Of a stretch of DNA of 64,000 bases, positions 49,788 to 57,333 are shown in pieces (position 1 is the first letter of the stretch; every line of letters starts with the position of its first letter). The stretch is from IMG/VR virus record IMGVR_UViG_3300042472_000301, positions 28,901-92,900 of that record, one strand, 5' to 3'. Below the pieces are notes generated by a model. It did not search any database. It was not told the origin of the DNA and saw nothing but the letters and a program-made list of their open reading frames with translations. Source of the DNA: a virus. A program made the translations under genes and the position numbers.

Positions 49788-50734
49788 ACTCAACAGAAAA
49801 AATGGAAATGCAGGTTGACGAGGAGCAAGACGGCTCCGCGATCGCCCAGTTACCCGAGGGCGAAGCGCCCGAAGCCGAAGAAAAACCCGAACTTGCCGAG
49901 GGTGGTGAGGTCGAAACTAACGACGGGCTCGATTCTGACCCCGATCGTGAGCAAATTCGTGCTGCCCGACGCGAAGAGCGCAAGCTCAAGAAGCAAATTC
50001 ATCGTGAAAAGACCAAAGAATCCAGTCACCTTATCAACAACTTAAGAACACAGAACCAGCAGCTCTCGGAGCGCTTAGCGCACCTTGAAAAGCGCACCTC
50101 GGGGGCTGAATTAGCGCGTGTGGACAAGGCGATTGACGACACCGAGGTGCAGATCGAGTACGCAAAGATGAAAATGCGTGAAGCGGTCGCAAATCAGGAC
50201 GGCGACGCAGTTGTTAAGGCTCAGGAGCTGATGTACGAGTCGCAACGCAAGGTCGAGTCGCTTAAATCTATCAAAGATCAGGCAACCCGGCAGATGTCGC
50301 AGCCACCTAAGCCCACGATGAACGTGCCCGACCCGTCTGTTCAGCGCAATGCCGCGGAGTGGATGGAGCGCAACCCGTGGTACGACCCACAGGCAAAGGA
50401 CATGGACTCTGAAATCGCTCAGCGCTTGGACAAAAAGCTCACCGACGAGGGTTACGACCCATCTTCGCCCGATTACTGGGATGAGCTTGATGATCGCGTC
50501 TCAAAGTACCTGCCGCATCGCACCGGCAATGCTGCACCGCAACGTTCTGCCCAACGCCCACGCATGACGGGCTCAGGGCGTGAGTCTGCACCAACTGGGC
50601 GCGGTAACGAGTTCAGGCTCTCTGCGGATCGTGTGCAGGCAATTAAGGACATGGGCGCGTGGGATAACCCCGATCAACGCGCAAAGATGATCAAATCCTA
50701 CGCAAAGTATGACCGTGAAAACAAAAGGAACTAA
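49784..50734 (+). CDS. Scaffolding protein
   Basis: A 316-residue, charged protein. Acidic N-terminus (MNSTEKMEMQVDEEQDGSAI), a KPELAEGGEVE segment, coiled-coil helix at about residues 70-170 (REERKLKKQIHREKTKESSH, NNLRTQNQQLSERLAHLEKR), then Pro-rich spacer and a C-terminal helical part (PQAKDMDSEIAQRLDKKL). Composition and position just before the capsid gene are typical of podovirus scaffolds, which bind capsid protein by their C-terminus and leave before DNA packaging. No protease domain is visible. Confidence 0.75.
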   Translation: MNSTEKMEMQVDEEQDGSAIAQLPEGEAPEAEEKPELAEGGEVETNDGLDSDPDREQIRAARREERKLKKQIHREKTKESSHLINNLRTQNQQLSERLAHLEKRTSGAELARVDKAIDDTEVQIEYAKMKMREAVANQDGDAVVKAQELMYESQRKVESLKSIKDQATRQMSQPPKPTMNVPDPSVQRNAAEWMERNPWYDPQAKDMDSEIAQRLDKKLTDEGYDPSSPDYWDELDDRVSKYLPHRTGNAAPQRSAQRPRMTGSGRESAPTGRGNEFRLSADRVQAIKDMGAWDNPDQRAKMIKSYAKYDRENKRN

Positions 50735-50736
50735 TC

Positions 50737-51264
50737 ATGGATAGCCGCTTAAAACGCAGTGCCGGCGAGAGCCGCAACAACCGCACCGAGCAGGACGCAT
50801 CGCGTGCAGCGCCCGAGGAGAACTTTCCGATCGTGCGCGAGCGTCGTCGTGCGCGTAACGAGTTTCAGCAGACCGTGCTACCGAATATCCCCGAGATACC
50901 CGGATTTCACCTGTGCTGGCTCGCTACAAACAGCCAGTATGACCCGATTCACCGCCGGTTTTCACTAGGTTACATGCCTGTACGCGCCGACGAGATGCCG
51001 GGCTACGACATGTACAAGGTCAAGGAAGGCGATCAGTCGGGCCACATCATGTGCAACGAGATGCTGCTTTGCAAGATGCCGATGGATGTTTATCAAGACA
51101 TCATGCTCGAGCACCACCACTTCCAGCCGATGGACGAGGCCGACAAGATTCGCGTCGACCAAGAGCAACTCGTGAGCCAGCGCGACCGATCAGGCAAGGC
51201 GGCGGGTAGCATTGAGGGTAGCTTGCCAGATGAAAGTAACGTGAAATTGCCACACTTTAGTTGA
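50737..51264 (+). CDS. Virion protein between scaffold and capsid, unknown function
   Basis: A 175-residue protein. Flexible charged N-terminus (about 45 residues), then TVLPNIPEIPGFHLCWLATN, YDPIHRRFSLGYMPVRADEM and SGHIMCNEMLLCKMPMDVYQ, followed by an EHHHFQPMDEADKI segment. Proteins with the LP-x-I-P-G-x-H-x-C-W-L-x-T-x-x-x-Y-D-x-I-x-x-R signature occur in the same place in other podoviruses and are likely structural. Their exact position is unknown. Confidence 0.7.
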   Translation: MDSRLKRSAGESRNNRTEQDASRAAPEENFPIVRERRRARNEFQQTVLPNIPEIPGFHLCWLATNSQYDPIHRRFSLGYMPVRADEMPGYDMYKVKEGDQSGHIMCNEMLLCKMPMDVYQDIMLEHHHFQPMDEADKIRVDQEQLVSQRDRSGKAAGSIEGSLPDESNVKLPHFS

Positions 51265-51435
51265 AATAGTTTTACTTTTTGTAAAAACGTATTAAAATCA
51301 GCATCAAGTCGCCCGTTTTGTATAAAGCGGGTGACAACAAAATTTAGTCCTAAAAATCATGTTTCAGATGATTTTGCCTGTAGCTTTGAAGAAAGCGAAA
51401 ACATTATCCCTTTAACTGTTTTTTAGGAGCATCCT
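51265..51435 (+). promoter_or_regulatory. Capsid-operon leader: candidate promoter and three hairpins
   Basis: 171 bases without a gene, AT-rich. TTTACT (51271-51276), 16 bases, TAAAAT (51293-51298) is a candidate promoter. TTTTAC-TTTTT-GTAAAA (51270-51286) overlaps its -35 and resembles the early operator with a wider spacer. CGCCCG...CGGGTG (51310-51333) and the perfect AAAATCAT...ATGATTTT (51353-51375) follow. The ribosome site TAGGAG lies before ATG 51436. High-level and possibly stabilised capsid mRNA is the likely purpose. Confidence 0.5.
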
Positions 51436-52023
51436 ATGAGTGCAACCTCTGCACCTTTTGGCCTGCGACCTGCGTATTTCCCAACAGGGTTGGAACGCGC
51501 ACAAGCACTGGCTAATGGAATTACTTCAGGCTACGGCACATCAATCCTGAAGGGTCAAGCTGTTCAGTACTCGCCTAACGCTGGCGTCATCTTGCCAGTT
51601 CTGGACACAACAACCAACAGCGGTCAAGTCTCTGGTGCCTTCGCAGGCGTCGAGTGGACTGACACAACTGGTCGTCGCCGTGTCTCTAACTACTGGCCTG
51701 CAAGCACTACTGCAATCGCCGGTAGCGTCGTCGCCTATTTCTACAACGATCAGCAGATCGTCTACGAAATTCAGACTGACGGCACAATGGCTCAGACGGC
51801 AGTCGGCAACGAAGCCAATCTGAGCAACTTCACTGCGGGCTCAACAACTACAGGTCTGTCGCAAATGACCCTGTCAGCCTCCTTGGCTGGTTCAGGCTCT
51901 GCAGCCCAGTTCCGCATTGTTGATCTGGCTCCCTATGTAGACAATAACTGGGGTGACCCATACGTGATCGTTCGCGTACAAGTCAGCAAACCACAGTTCG
52001 TTGCTACTGTTAACGCTATCTAA
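51436..52023 (+). CDS. Putative capsid decoration/cement protein
   Basis: A 195-residue beta-rich protein starting MSATSAPFGLRPAYFPTGLE, with GYGTSILKGQAVQYSPNAGV, VEWTDTTGRRRVSNYWPAST and LAPYVDNNWGDPYVIVRVQV. This family, often starting M-x-x-x-x-A-P-F-G-L-R-P, is encoded directly before or after HK97-fold capsid genes and is usually found in virions. Its small size and all-beta nature suit a cement or decoration protein. No such structure is proven for it here. Confidence 0.65.
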   Translation: MSATSAPFGLRPAYFPTGLERAQALANGITSGYGTSILKGQAVQYSPNAGVILPVLDTTTNSGQVSGAFAGVEWTDTTGRRRVSNYWPASTTAIAGSVVAYFYNDQQIVYEIQTDGTMAQTAVGNEANLSNFTAGSTTTGLSQMTLSASLAGSGSAAQFRIVDLAPYVDNNWGDPYVIVRVQVSKPQFVATVNAI

Positions 52024-52036
52024 GGGGGACTAGAAA

Positions 52037-52951
52037 ATGGCCGCTCCAATGCGCAGTACGGACTTCCGATCGATTGTTGAGCCAATCCTCAACGAATGCT
52101 TCGACGGAATCTATGACCAACGAGCCGATGAGTGGAGCACAGTGTTCCGCGAGCAAATGGGCATCCCAAGAAACTACCACGAAGAACCCGTCCTGTACGG
52201 TTTCGGCGCGGCACCTCAGTTACCTGACGGCACCCCCGTCTCGTACCAGCAGGGCGGCGTGCTGTTCCTCCAACGCTATGTGTACAACGTTTATGGCTTA
52301 GCCTTCGCGTTGACCAAAGTCTTGGTTGAGGACGGCGATCACATCCGTATCGGTCAGGTCTACGCTAAACACTTAGCGCAGTCGTTGATTGAGACAAAAG
52401 AACTGCTCGCAGCTAACGTATTGAACCGTGCGTTCAATAGCAGCTACGTCGGCGGCGACGGCGTCTCACTCACCAACACCTCGCACCCGATCGTAAACGG
52501 CGTGTTCAGCAACCAGCTCACGACCGCAGCTAACTTGTCGCAAACTTCGCTTGAGCAGATGCTCATCCAAGTGCGCCAAGCTGTGGACAACAACGGCAAG
52601 AAGATCCGTCTTCAGCCGCTGAAGCTGATCGTTGCACCGGGCAACGTGTTCCAAGCAGAAGTTCTGCTCAAGTCTGTGCTCCGTACCGGCACCGCCAACA
52701 ACGACATCAACCCAGTCAAGTCGATTGGTCTGATGCCCGAGGGCGCTTCGGTACTGAGCCGTTTGACTTCAGCCACCAACTGGTGGGTGCAGACTGACGC
52801 GCCAGAAGGTCTGAAGTTGATGATGCGCCGTGGTCTTGAAAAGACTATGGAAGGCGACTTTGAGACTGACTCAATGCGCTACAAGGCAACAGAGCGGTAC
52901 ACGATTTCGTGGACTGACCCTCGCGCAGTGTACGGGACTCCCGGAGTCTAA
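52037..52951 (+). CDS. Major capsid protein, HK97 fold
   Basis: A 304-residue protein. N-terminal DFRSIVEPILNECFDGIYD, then VYNVYGLAFALTKVLVEDGD, HLAQSLIETKELLAANVLNR and FNSSYVGGDGVSLTNTSHPI. The central NLSQTSLEQMLIQVRQAVDN and KIRLQPLKLIVAPGNVFQAE are followed by the C-terminal GLKLMMRRGLEKTMEGDFET. The L-x-P-x-x-L-I-V-A/P-P motif after a long helix is typical of podovirus and Mu-like HK97-fold capsids. A strong ribosome site (GGGGG) and a strong terminator just downstream fit high expression. Residues 167-199 resemble the early protein at 25399. Confidence 0.92.
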   Translation: MAAPMRSTDFRSIVEPILNECFDGIYDQRADEWSTVFREQMGIPRNYHEEPVLYGFGAAPQLPDGTPVSYQQGGVLFLQRYVYNVYGLAFALTKVLVEDGDHIRIGQVYAKHLAQSLIETKELLAANVLNRAFNSSYVGGDGVSLTNTSHPIVNGVFSNQLTTAANLSQTSLEQMLIQVRQAVDNNGKKIRLQPLKLIVAPGNVFQAEVLLKSVLRTGTANNDINPVKSIGLMPEGASVLSRLTSATNWWVQTDAPEGLKLMMRRGLEKTMEGDFETDSMRYKATERYTISWTDPRAVYGTPGV

Positions 52952-52959
52952 AGTAGAAC

Positions 52960-52989
52960 AGGGGCTAGCATAAAACCTAGCCCCTTTTT
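52960..52989 (+). terminator. Intrinsic terminator after the capsid gene
   Basis: AGGGGCTAG (52960-52968), loop CATAAAAC, CTAGCCCCT (52977-52985) and a T-run to 52989. A perfect GC-rich stem with U-tract. Confidence 0.9.
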
Positions 52990-53027
52990 CAATCAACCCG
53001 AGTGGTTCAAGCCACAGGAGATTAAAA

Positions 53028-54005
53028 ATGCCTCAGTTTTCAGACGACCTATTCTTAGGTTCCGCTATTACCGTTCAGGGTATGGATGCTTACCCTGCTG
53101 TCTCAACTTTTACTGGTTCAATTGCTACCACTACATTAACTGTCACCGCAATGCTTTCTGGTGACCCAATATTTGTGGGTATGTTTATTGACAGTTCAAC
53201 ATCACTTACCAATGGAACTTACATTACCGCTTTTGGTACAGGTTCTGGCGGTACAGGCACTTACACTGTAAGCGCCTCACAAACTGTAGCAAGCGCCACA
53301 ATCATTGGTTCTGGTAATGCTTTGTTGCAAAACCCATCTCCAATGAGCGTAGGTGTTGGTCCGGTGGGTCGCCTTTATGTTTGGGATGCTGTCCCACAGG
53401 CAAAACTGACAACAAACATCGTCGCCGCTGTTATCACAACTGCTACTACGCTCACGCTCGCAGCAGGTGCAGGCGTGACATCAGCCACGATCACAGGTGG
53501 CGGTACAGGCTTGCAACTCGACTGCCCTCGTGCGGTCTCTACGACCACAGGCGCGGGTAGCCCGACTACTGTAAACATTACTGTCTCTGGTTACGACTAC
53601 TACGGTCAAGCCATGAGCGAAGTCATTGCAACAGGAACAGTGGCATCAACAACCGTCAGCGGTAAAAAAGCCTTTTACCAAATCGCCAGTGTTGTCTCTT
53701 CTGGCGCAAGCGTGGTGACCGTCGCGGTAGGTACAACCGACATCTTAGGCGCGCCATTACGCATTACTGATGCTGGATACATTACTCGTGCAGGTTGGAA
53801 CAACACTCTAGCAGAAGATGCTGGTACTTTTGCAGCCGCCGCTACTTTGACGGCTACGACAACCACGGGCGATGTGAGAGGTACTTATTTACCTTCCTCT
53901 GCTTGTGACGGTATCAAACGTCTTGTAATGGGAATAGCCCTGCCAGCCATTGCGGCAGGTCCAAATGCAACCCGTACTGGCGCTCTCGGCGTCACACAAG
54001 CCTAA
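53028..54005 (+). CDS. Beta-rich virion protein with an Ig-like insert
   Basis: A 325-residue, Thr/Ala/Ser/Gly-rich protein with low charge. Residues about 26-102 (bases 53103-53332), from [20 protein letters not shown] to [20 protein letters not shown], look like a separable Ig-like domain with more A/T-ending codons. The rest includes [40 protein letters not shown] and [20 protein letters not shown]. It is encoded just after the capsid terminator with its own ribosome site (AGGAG). Probably a head or neck surface protein. Confidence 0.65.
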   Translation: MPQFSDDLFLGSAITVQGMDAYPAVSTFTGSIATTTLTVTAMLSGDPIFVGMFIDSSTSLTNGTYITAFGTGSGGTGTYTVSASQTVASATIIGSGNALLQNPSPMSVGVGPVGRLYVWDAVPQAKLTTNIVAAVITTATTLTLAAGAGVTSATITGGGTGLQLDCPRAVSTTTGAGSPTTVNITVSGYDYYGQAMSEVIATGTVASTTVSGKKAFYQIASVVSSGASVVTVAVGTTDILGAPLRITDAGYITRAGWNNTLAEDAGTFAAAATLTATTTTGDVRGTYLPSSACDGIKRLVMGIALPAIAAGPNATRTGALGVTQA

Positions 54006-54015
54006 GGGGTAGATC

Positions 54016-54570
54016 ATGGGTTTCAAAGAGATGAAGATGATGAAGTCAACCGAGCCCTCAGTTGATGAGGCCGGCAAGGGCATGAAGAAGGGCGGCAAGC
54101 TAAAGATGCAAATGGGCGGTGCAATGCCTACTGCTCCTCTAGCCGCTGCAGCCCAACCTATGGGTCGTCGTCCCATGCCCTCGCGCCCAGCAATGGGTCG
54201 CCCAGCAATGGGTCGCAAGCCTGATCCTCGCGCAGCAATGCTCGAGGCCGCGATGGCTCAGCGTGCAGGCGCTGGTGCTGCCCCGATGATGCGCAAGAAA
54301 GGCGGCGAAGTTGAGAGCAAGGCGATGCACATGAAAGAAGAGCGCCAGATCAAGGGCATCAAGAAAGAGCTGATGTCTCATGAGGGCAAGCCAGCGTCTA
54401 AGGCTCACAAGGGTCTTAAAACTGGCGGCATGCCCAAGTATGCAACTGGCGGCGTTGTTCAGAAGTACGCAACCGGCGGTGTTGTGCAGAAGTTTGCAGA
54501 CGGTGGCTTCGCTAAAGTAGCGTGCAAAGACGGCGGCGGCTTTAAGGCGATGAAAAAAGGCGGTTGCTAG
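54016..54570 (+). CDS. Basic protein with GG-V repeats
   Basis: A 184-residue protein, about one-fifth Lys/Arg and Met/Gly-rich. Segments RPMPSRPAMGRPAMGRKPDP, HMKEERQIKGIKKELMSHEG and three copies of a K-[YF]-A-x-G-G-x-[VF] unit near the C-terminus (KYATGGVVQKYATGGVVQKF, then ADGGFAK). These units also occur in the 48770 protein and the polyvalent protein. The charge suggests contact with packaged DNA, but no family function is known. Confidence 0.68.
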   Translation: MGFKEMKMMKSTEPSVDEAGKGMKKGGKLKMQMGGAMPTAPLAAAAQPMGRRPMPSRPAMGRPAMGRKPDPRAAMLEAAMAQRAGAGAAPMMRKKGGEVESKAMHMKEERQIKGIKKELMSHEGKPASKAHKGLKTGGMPKYATGGVVQKYATGGVVQKFADGGFAKVACKDGGGFKAMKKGGC

Positions 54571-54620
54571 TAATAAATCGGGGGCGGCTTCGGTCGCCTC
54601 AACTCAGCCAAGGAATAGCA

Positions 54621-55400
54621 ATGGGTACATATTCGTCAGCAACTCGTCAGGGTGCGTACGAGCCGTTTGAATTGCAAGTCGCTCGTAATCAAGTTGATGG
54701 TCACAAAACTTTGTTTAAATTTGGCATCAACGGCGATGTCGGCACATCCGTAGAAACAGTTTGGGCGCAAGGCGGGACATATGTGTACCCCGCTTCTGCC
54801 ACGGTAATGAAAATTTCTAGTTCAAGCGCAGACGACACTTCTGCTGGAACTGGAGCAAGAACAATTGCTATTTTTGGTCTTGATGCAGATTACAACGAAA
54901 TTAGCGAGTCTGTTCTTTTAGATGGGCAAACAGCAGTCAACACTGGCAACAGTTATTTGCGTATTTCTCGTATTTATGTGACCACCGCCGGTTCTGGTGC
55001 AACTGCCGCAGGTACTATTTACGCTGGCACAGGCACTGTCACTTCTGGTGTGCCTGCAATTGTTTACGGCATGATTACCCTTACTGCAAACCAAACACAG
55101 ATGGCGTTTTGGACAGTGCCAGCAGGGTACACACTGTATTTAATGGGAACTTTCTTCACATCTGCAAACTCAACCGCAAACGCATCGACCAACTTTCAGT
55201 TGATTCAACGTCCACTTGGTGGTGTTTTTATAATACAAAGTTCAGCGCGTACCCCCGGTAATGGAGACTTCGTGATTGACCTGCACACCCCTTTGGCTTT
55301 TACTGAAAAGACAGACATTGAAATTAGGGCGATTGCTTCAGCGGGGGCTTCAAATGTCTCTGCTGAGTTTGAAGGCATCTACATCAAGAACCCAGACTAA
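54621..55400 (+). CDS. Virion protein, beta-rich
   Basis: A 259-residue protein from ATG 54621 with AAGGAA upstream. The open frame before it overlaps the previous gene and lacks a ribosome site. SSATRQGAYEPFELQVARNQ, FKFGINGDVGTSVETVWAQG, TIAIFGLDADYNEISESVLL and AIVYGMITLTANQTQMAFWT. A family of this kind is common in marine and freshwater podoviruses close to neck genes. Probably structural; position in the particle unknown. Confidence 0.68.
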   Translation: MGTYSSATRQGAYEPFELQVARNQVDGHKTLFKFGINGDVGTSVETVWAQGGTYVYPASATVMKISSSSADDTSAGTGARTIAIFGLDADYNEISESVLLDGQTAVNTGNSYLRISRIYVTTAGSGATAAGTIYAGTGTVTSGVPAIVYGMITLTANQTQMAFWTVPAGYTLYLMGTFFTSANSTANASTNFQLIQRPLGGVFIIQSSARTPGNGDFVIDLHTPLAFTEKTDIEIRAIASAGASNVSAEFEGIYIKNPD

Positions 55401-55402
55401 TC

Positions 55403-55915
55403 ATGCCGAGCAAATCACCTGCCCAAAAGCGCTTGATGCAGGCCGCCGCTCACACTAAGGGTGGGTTCGGCGGTGTGCCTCAGAAGGTCGGTAAAGAGTT
55501 TGCGGCGGCTGATAAGATGAAAAGCGGTGGGCTATACGCCAACATCCACAAAAAACAGGAACGTATTGCTGCGGGCTCGGGCGAGCGTATGCGCAAGGTA
55601 GGCAGCGCAGGAGCACCGACCGCAGCAGCTTTTAAGCAGTCTGCAAAGACTGCAAAGATGAAAGACGGCGGTGATGTCTCTTTAGCAGTCGGTCGGGGCG
55701 AGAAATTGCCAACAGATCAGGGCGCGGGACTCACAGCCAAAGGTCGTGCGAAGTACAATGCAGCAACAGGGTCGAACCTGAAAGCCCCTCAGCCAGAGGG
55801 CGGTAGCCGTAAAAATTCATTTTGCGCCAGAATGTCTGGTGTAGTCAAGCACGCAAGCGGCGATGCGCCACGCGCAAAAGCCTCCTTAAAACGCTGGAAA
55901 TGTCCGGGGTGGTAG
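55403..55915 (+). CDS. Basic virion-associated protein with DUF6321-like C-terminus
   Basis: A 170-residue protein. The first 90 residues are basic and Ala/Gly/Lys-rich (SKSPAQKRLMQAAAHTKGGF, SGERMRKVGSAGAPTAAAFK). The C-terminal domain GLTAKGRAKYNAATGSNLKA, NSFCARMSGVVKHASGDAPR, RAKASLKRWKCPGW is the conserved S-F-C-A-R-M...A-K-A-S-L-x-R-W-x-C module (DUF6321-like). Two Cys and basic residues suggest nucleic-acid contact. The function of the family is unknown. Confidence 0.75.
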   Translation: MPSKSPAQKRLMQAAAHTKGGFGGVPQKVGKEFAAADKMKSGGLYANIHKKQERIAAGSGERMRKVGSAGAPTAAAFKQSAKTAKMKDGGDVSLAVGRGEKLPTDQGAGLTAKGRAKYNAATGSNLKAPQPEGGSRKNSFCARMSGVVKHASGDAPRAKASLKRWKCPGW

Positions 55916-56974
55916 ATGTCAACTAGCGGCACAGTCTCTCAGACCACAATCTCTGTCCAACAGCTAATCGATCACGGCGCACGCCGTGCGGGTAAGCTCG
56001 CCGAGGAGCTGACCGTCGAGCAGGTGCAGGCCGCTAAAGAGAGCCTGTACTACCTGCTCTCGAGCCTGAGTAACTACGGCGTCAATTACTGGGCGATCAA
56101 CAAAGTCATCGTTGGTCTGCAACCAAACAAGTACGAGTACTTCCTGCCCGTGGGCACGGTCGACGTGCTCAACGCCAACTACCGCACGCTCACCAACATC
56201 AGTACGGGTGCCAACAGCACGTCAGGAACGACCCTGAACGCATTTAACGGCGTAGGTGACCTGATATGTCAACTGAGCAACAACACGGGCTCTATCGGCA
56301 TTGCAAACGGCACGAGCAGCCCTGTCTACATCAGCACGATTGGTATCTTGCCTGCGGTGTCAGGTTCTGTGACCGTGAATCTGCAGTACTCGCAAGATGG
56401 CACGACTTGGGTGACGGTTTACGCACCCGGCGCAGAGACGTGGGCATCTGGCACTTGGATTTATTACGACCTTGACCCCTCTGAGACAGCGCCTTTCTGG
56501 CGTATCCAGCAGACTGCGGGTGTCAATATGGGCTTCTATCAGGTTGTATTTGGCACGATGCCGATGTCAATTAACATGTCGCGCATGAACCGTGACGATT
56601 ACAGCTCACTGCCTAACCGCTCGTTTACGGCGTTGCGCCCTTTGCAGTACTGGTTTAATCGCACGATCCCTCAGCCCAACATGGAAGTCTGGCCCGTGCC
56701 TGACAACATCAGCCCTCAGCTCGAGCTGTGGTTAAACCGCTATATTCAAGACGTCGGCGATCTAAGCGGCGAGATTGAGATCCCTCAATACTTTTACATG
56801 GCAATTCAAAACGGCTTGGCGCACCAAATGGCGTTGGAGTTGCCGCAAGTTGATGCCGCGCGTATAACGTACCTTGAGCAGCAGTACGAGAAGCACTTCA
56901 TGTTGGCTCAGAACGAGAACCGCGACAAGTCACCCATTATGATCTCGCCCAATATCAGCATGTACACGAGATAG
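55916..56974 (+). CDS. Adaptor / tail accessory protein with an inserted beta domain
   Basis: A 352-residue protein. N-terminal helical part (TVEQVQAAKESLYYLLSSLS), then LQPNKYEYFLPVGTVDVLNA. Residues about 100-225 form a jelly-roll-like insert (ISTIGILPAVSGSVTVNLQY, GTWIYYDLDPSETAPFWRIQ). After it come LRPLQYWFNRTIPQPNMEVW, WLNRYIQDVGDLSGEIEIPQ and YFYMAIQNGLAHQMALELPQ. The flanking parts match the adaptor class that joins portal to nozzle (P22 gp4-like placement). With the adaptor-like protein at 10288 this phage encodes two such proteins. Confidence 0.7.
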   Translation: MSTSGTVSQTTISVQQLIDHGARRAGKLAEELTVEQVQAAKESLYYLLSSLSNYGVNYWAINKVIVGLQPNKYEYFLPVGTVDVLNANYRTLTNISTGANSTSGTTLNAFNGVGDLICQLSNNTGSIGIANGTSSPVYISTIGILPAVSGSVTVNLQYSQDGTTWVTVYAPGAETWASGTWIYYDLDPSETAPFWRIQQTAGVNMGFYQVVFGTMPMSINMSRMNRDDYSSLPNRSFTALRPLQYWFNRTIPQPNMEVWPVPDNISPQLELWLNRYIQDVGDLSGEIEIPQYFYMAIQNGLAHQMALELPQVDAARITYLEQQYEKHFMLAQNENRDKSPIMISPNISMYTR

Positions 56975-56983
56975 GGGTATGAA

Positions 56984-57325
56984 ATGCCTCGCTTTTTGAA
57001 TACAATTGGTAACAGTAGTTTGAGTGTTTTCATATGCGACCGTTGCAAGATGAAAAGAGCTTATAGCGACATGCGTGCAGACGGCAACATACCCGCTATA
57101 AAGGTTTGCTCTGAGTCGTGTAGTGACCAGTTTGACCCATATAGGTTGCCGGCAAGGCAGTCTGAAAAGATTAGCTTACGTTTTCCTCGCCCAGATGAGG
57201 ATGTTGCAGAGCAGCACAACAACATTATCCTTGATCCTGACATTCAGAACAAAGATGACGTTGGCATCGCAACTGAGCAAGCGAATACGCCGAATGACGG
57301 TAATTTAGACGTACTTTCACCGTAG
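56984..57325 (+). CDS. Zinc-ribbon-like tail-cluster protein
   Basis: A 113-residue protein. SLSVFICDRCKMKRAYSDMR and KVCSESCSDQFDPYRLPARQ provide C-x-x-C and C-x-x-x-C pairs that could bind zinc. They are followed by an ISLRFPRPDEDVAEQ block and an acidic tail. Small proteins with I-C-D-R-C-x-x-K and C-S-D-Q-F-D-P are found after adaptor genes in related phages. Their role is unknown. Confidence 0.72.
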   Translation: MPRFLNTIGNSSLSVFICDRCKMKRAYSDMRADGNIPAIKVCSESCSDQFDPYRLPARQSEKISLRFPRPDEDVAEQHNNIILDPDIQNKDDVGIATEQANTPNDGNLDVLSP

Positions 57326-57333
57326 AGATTTAT

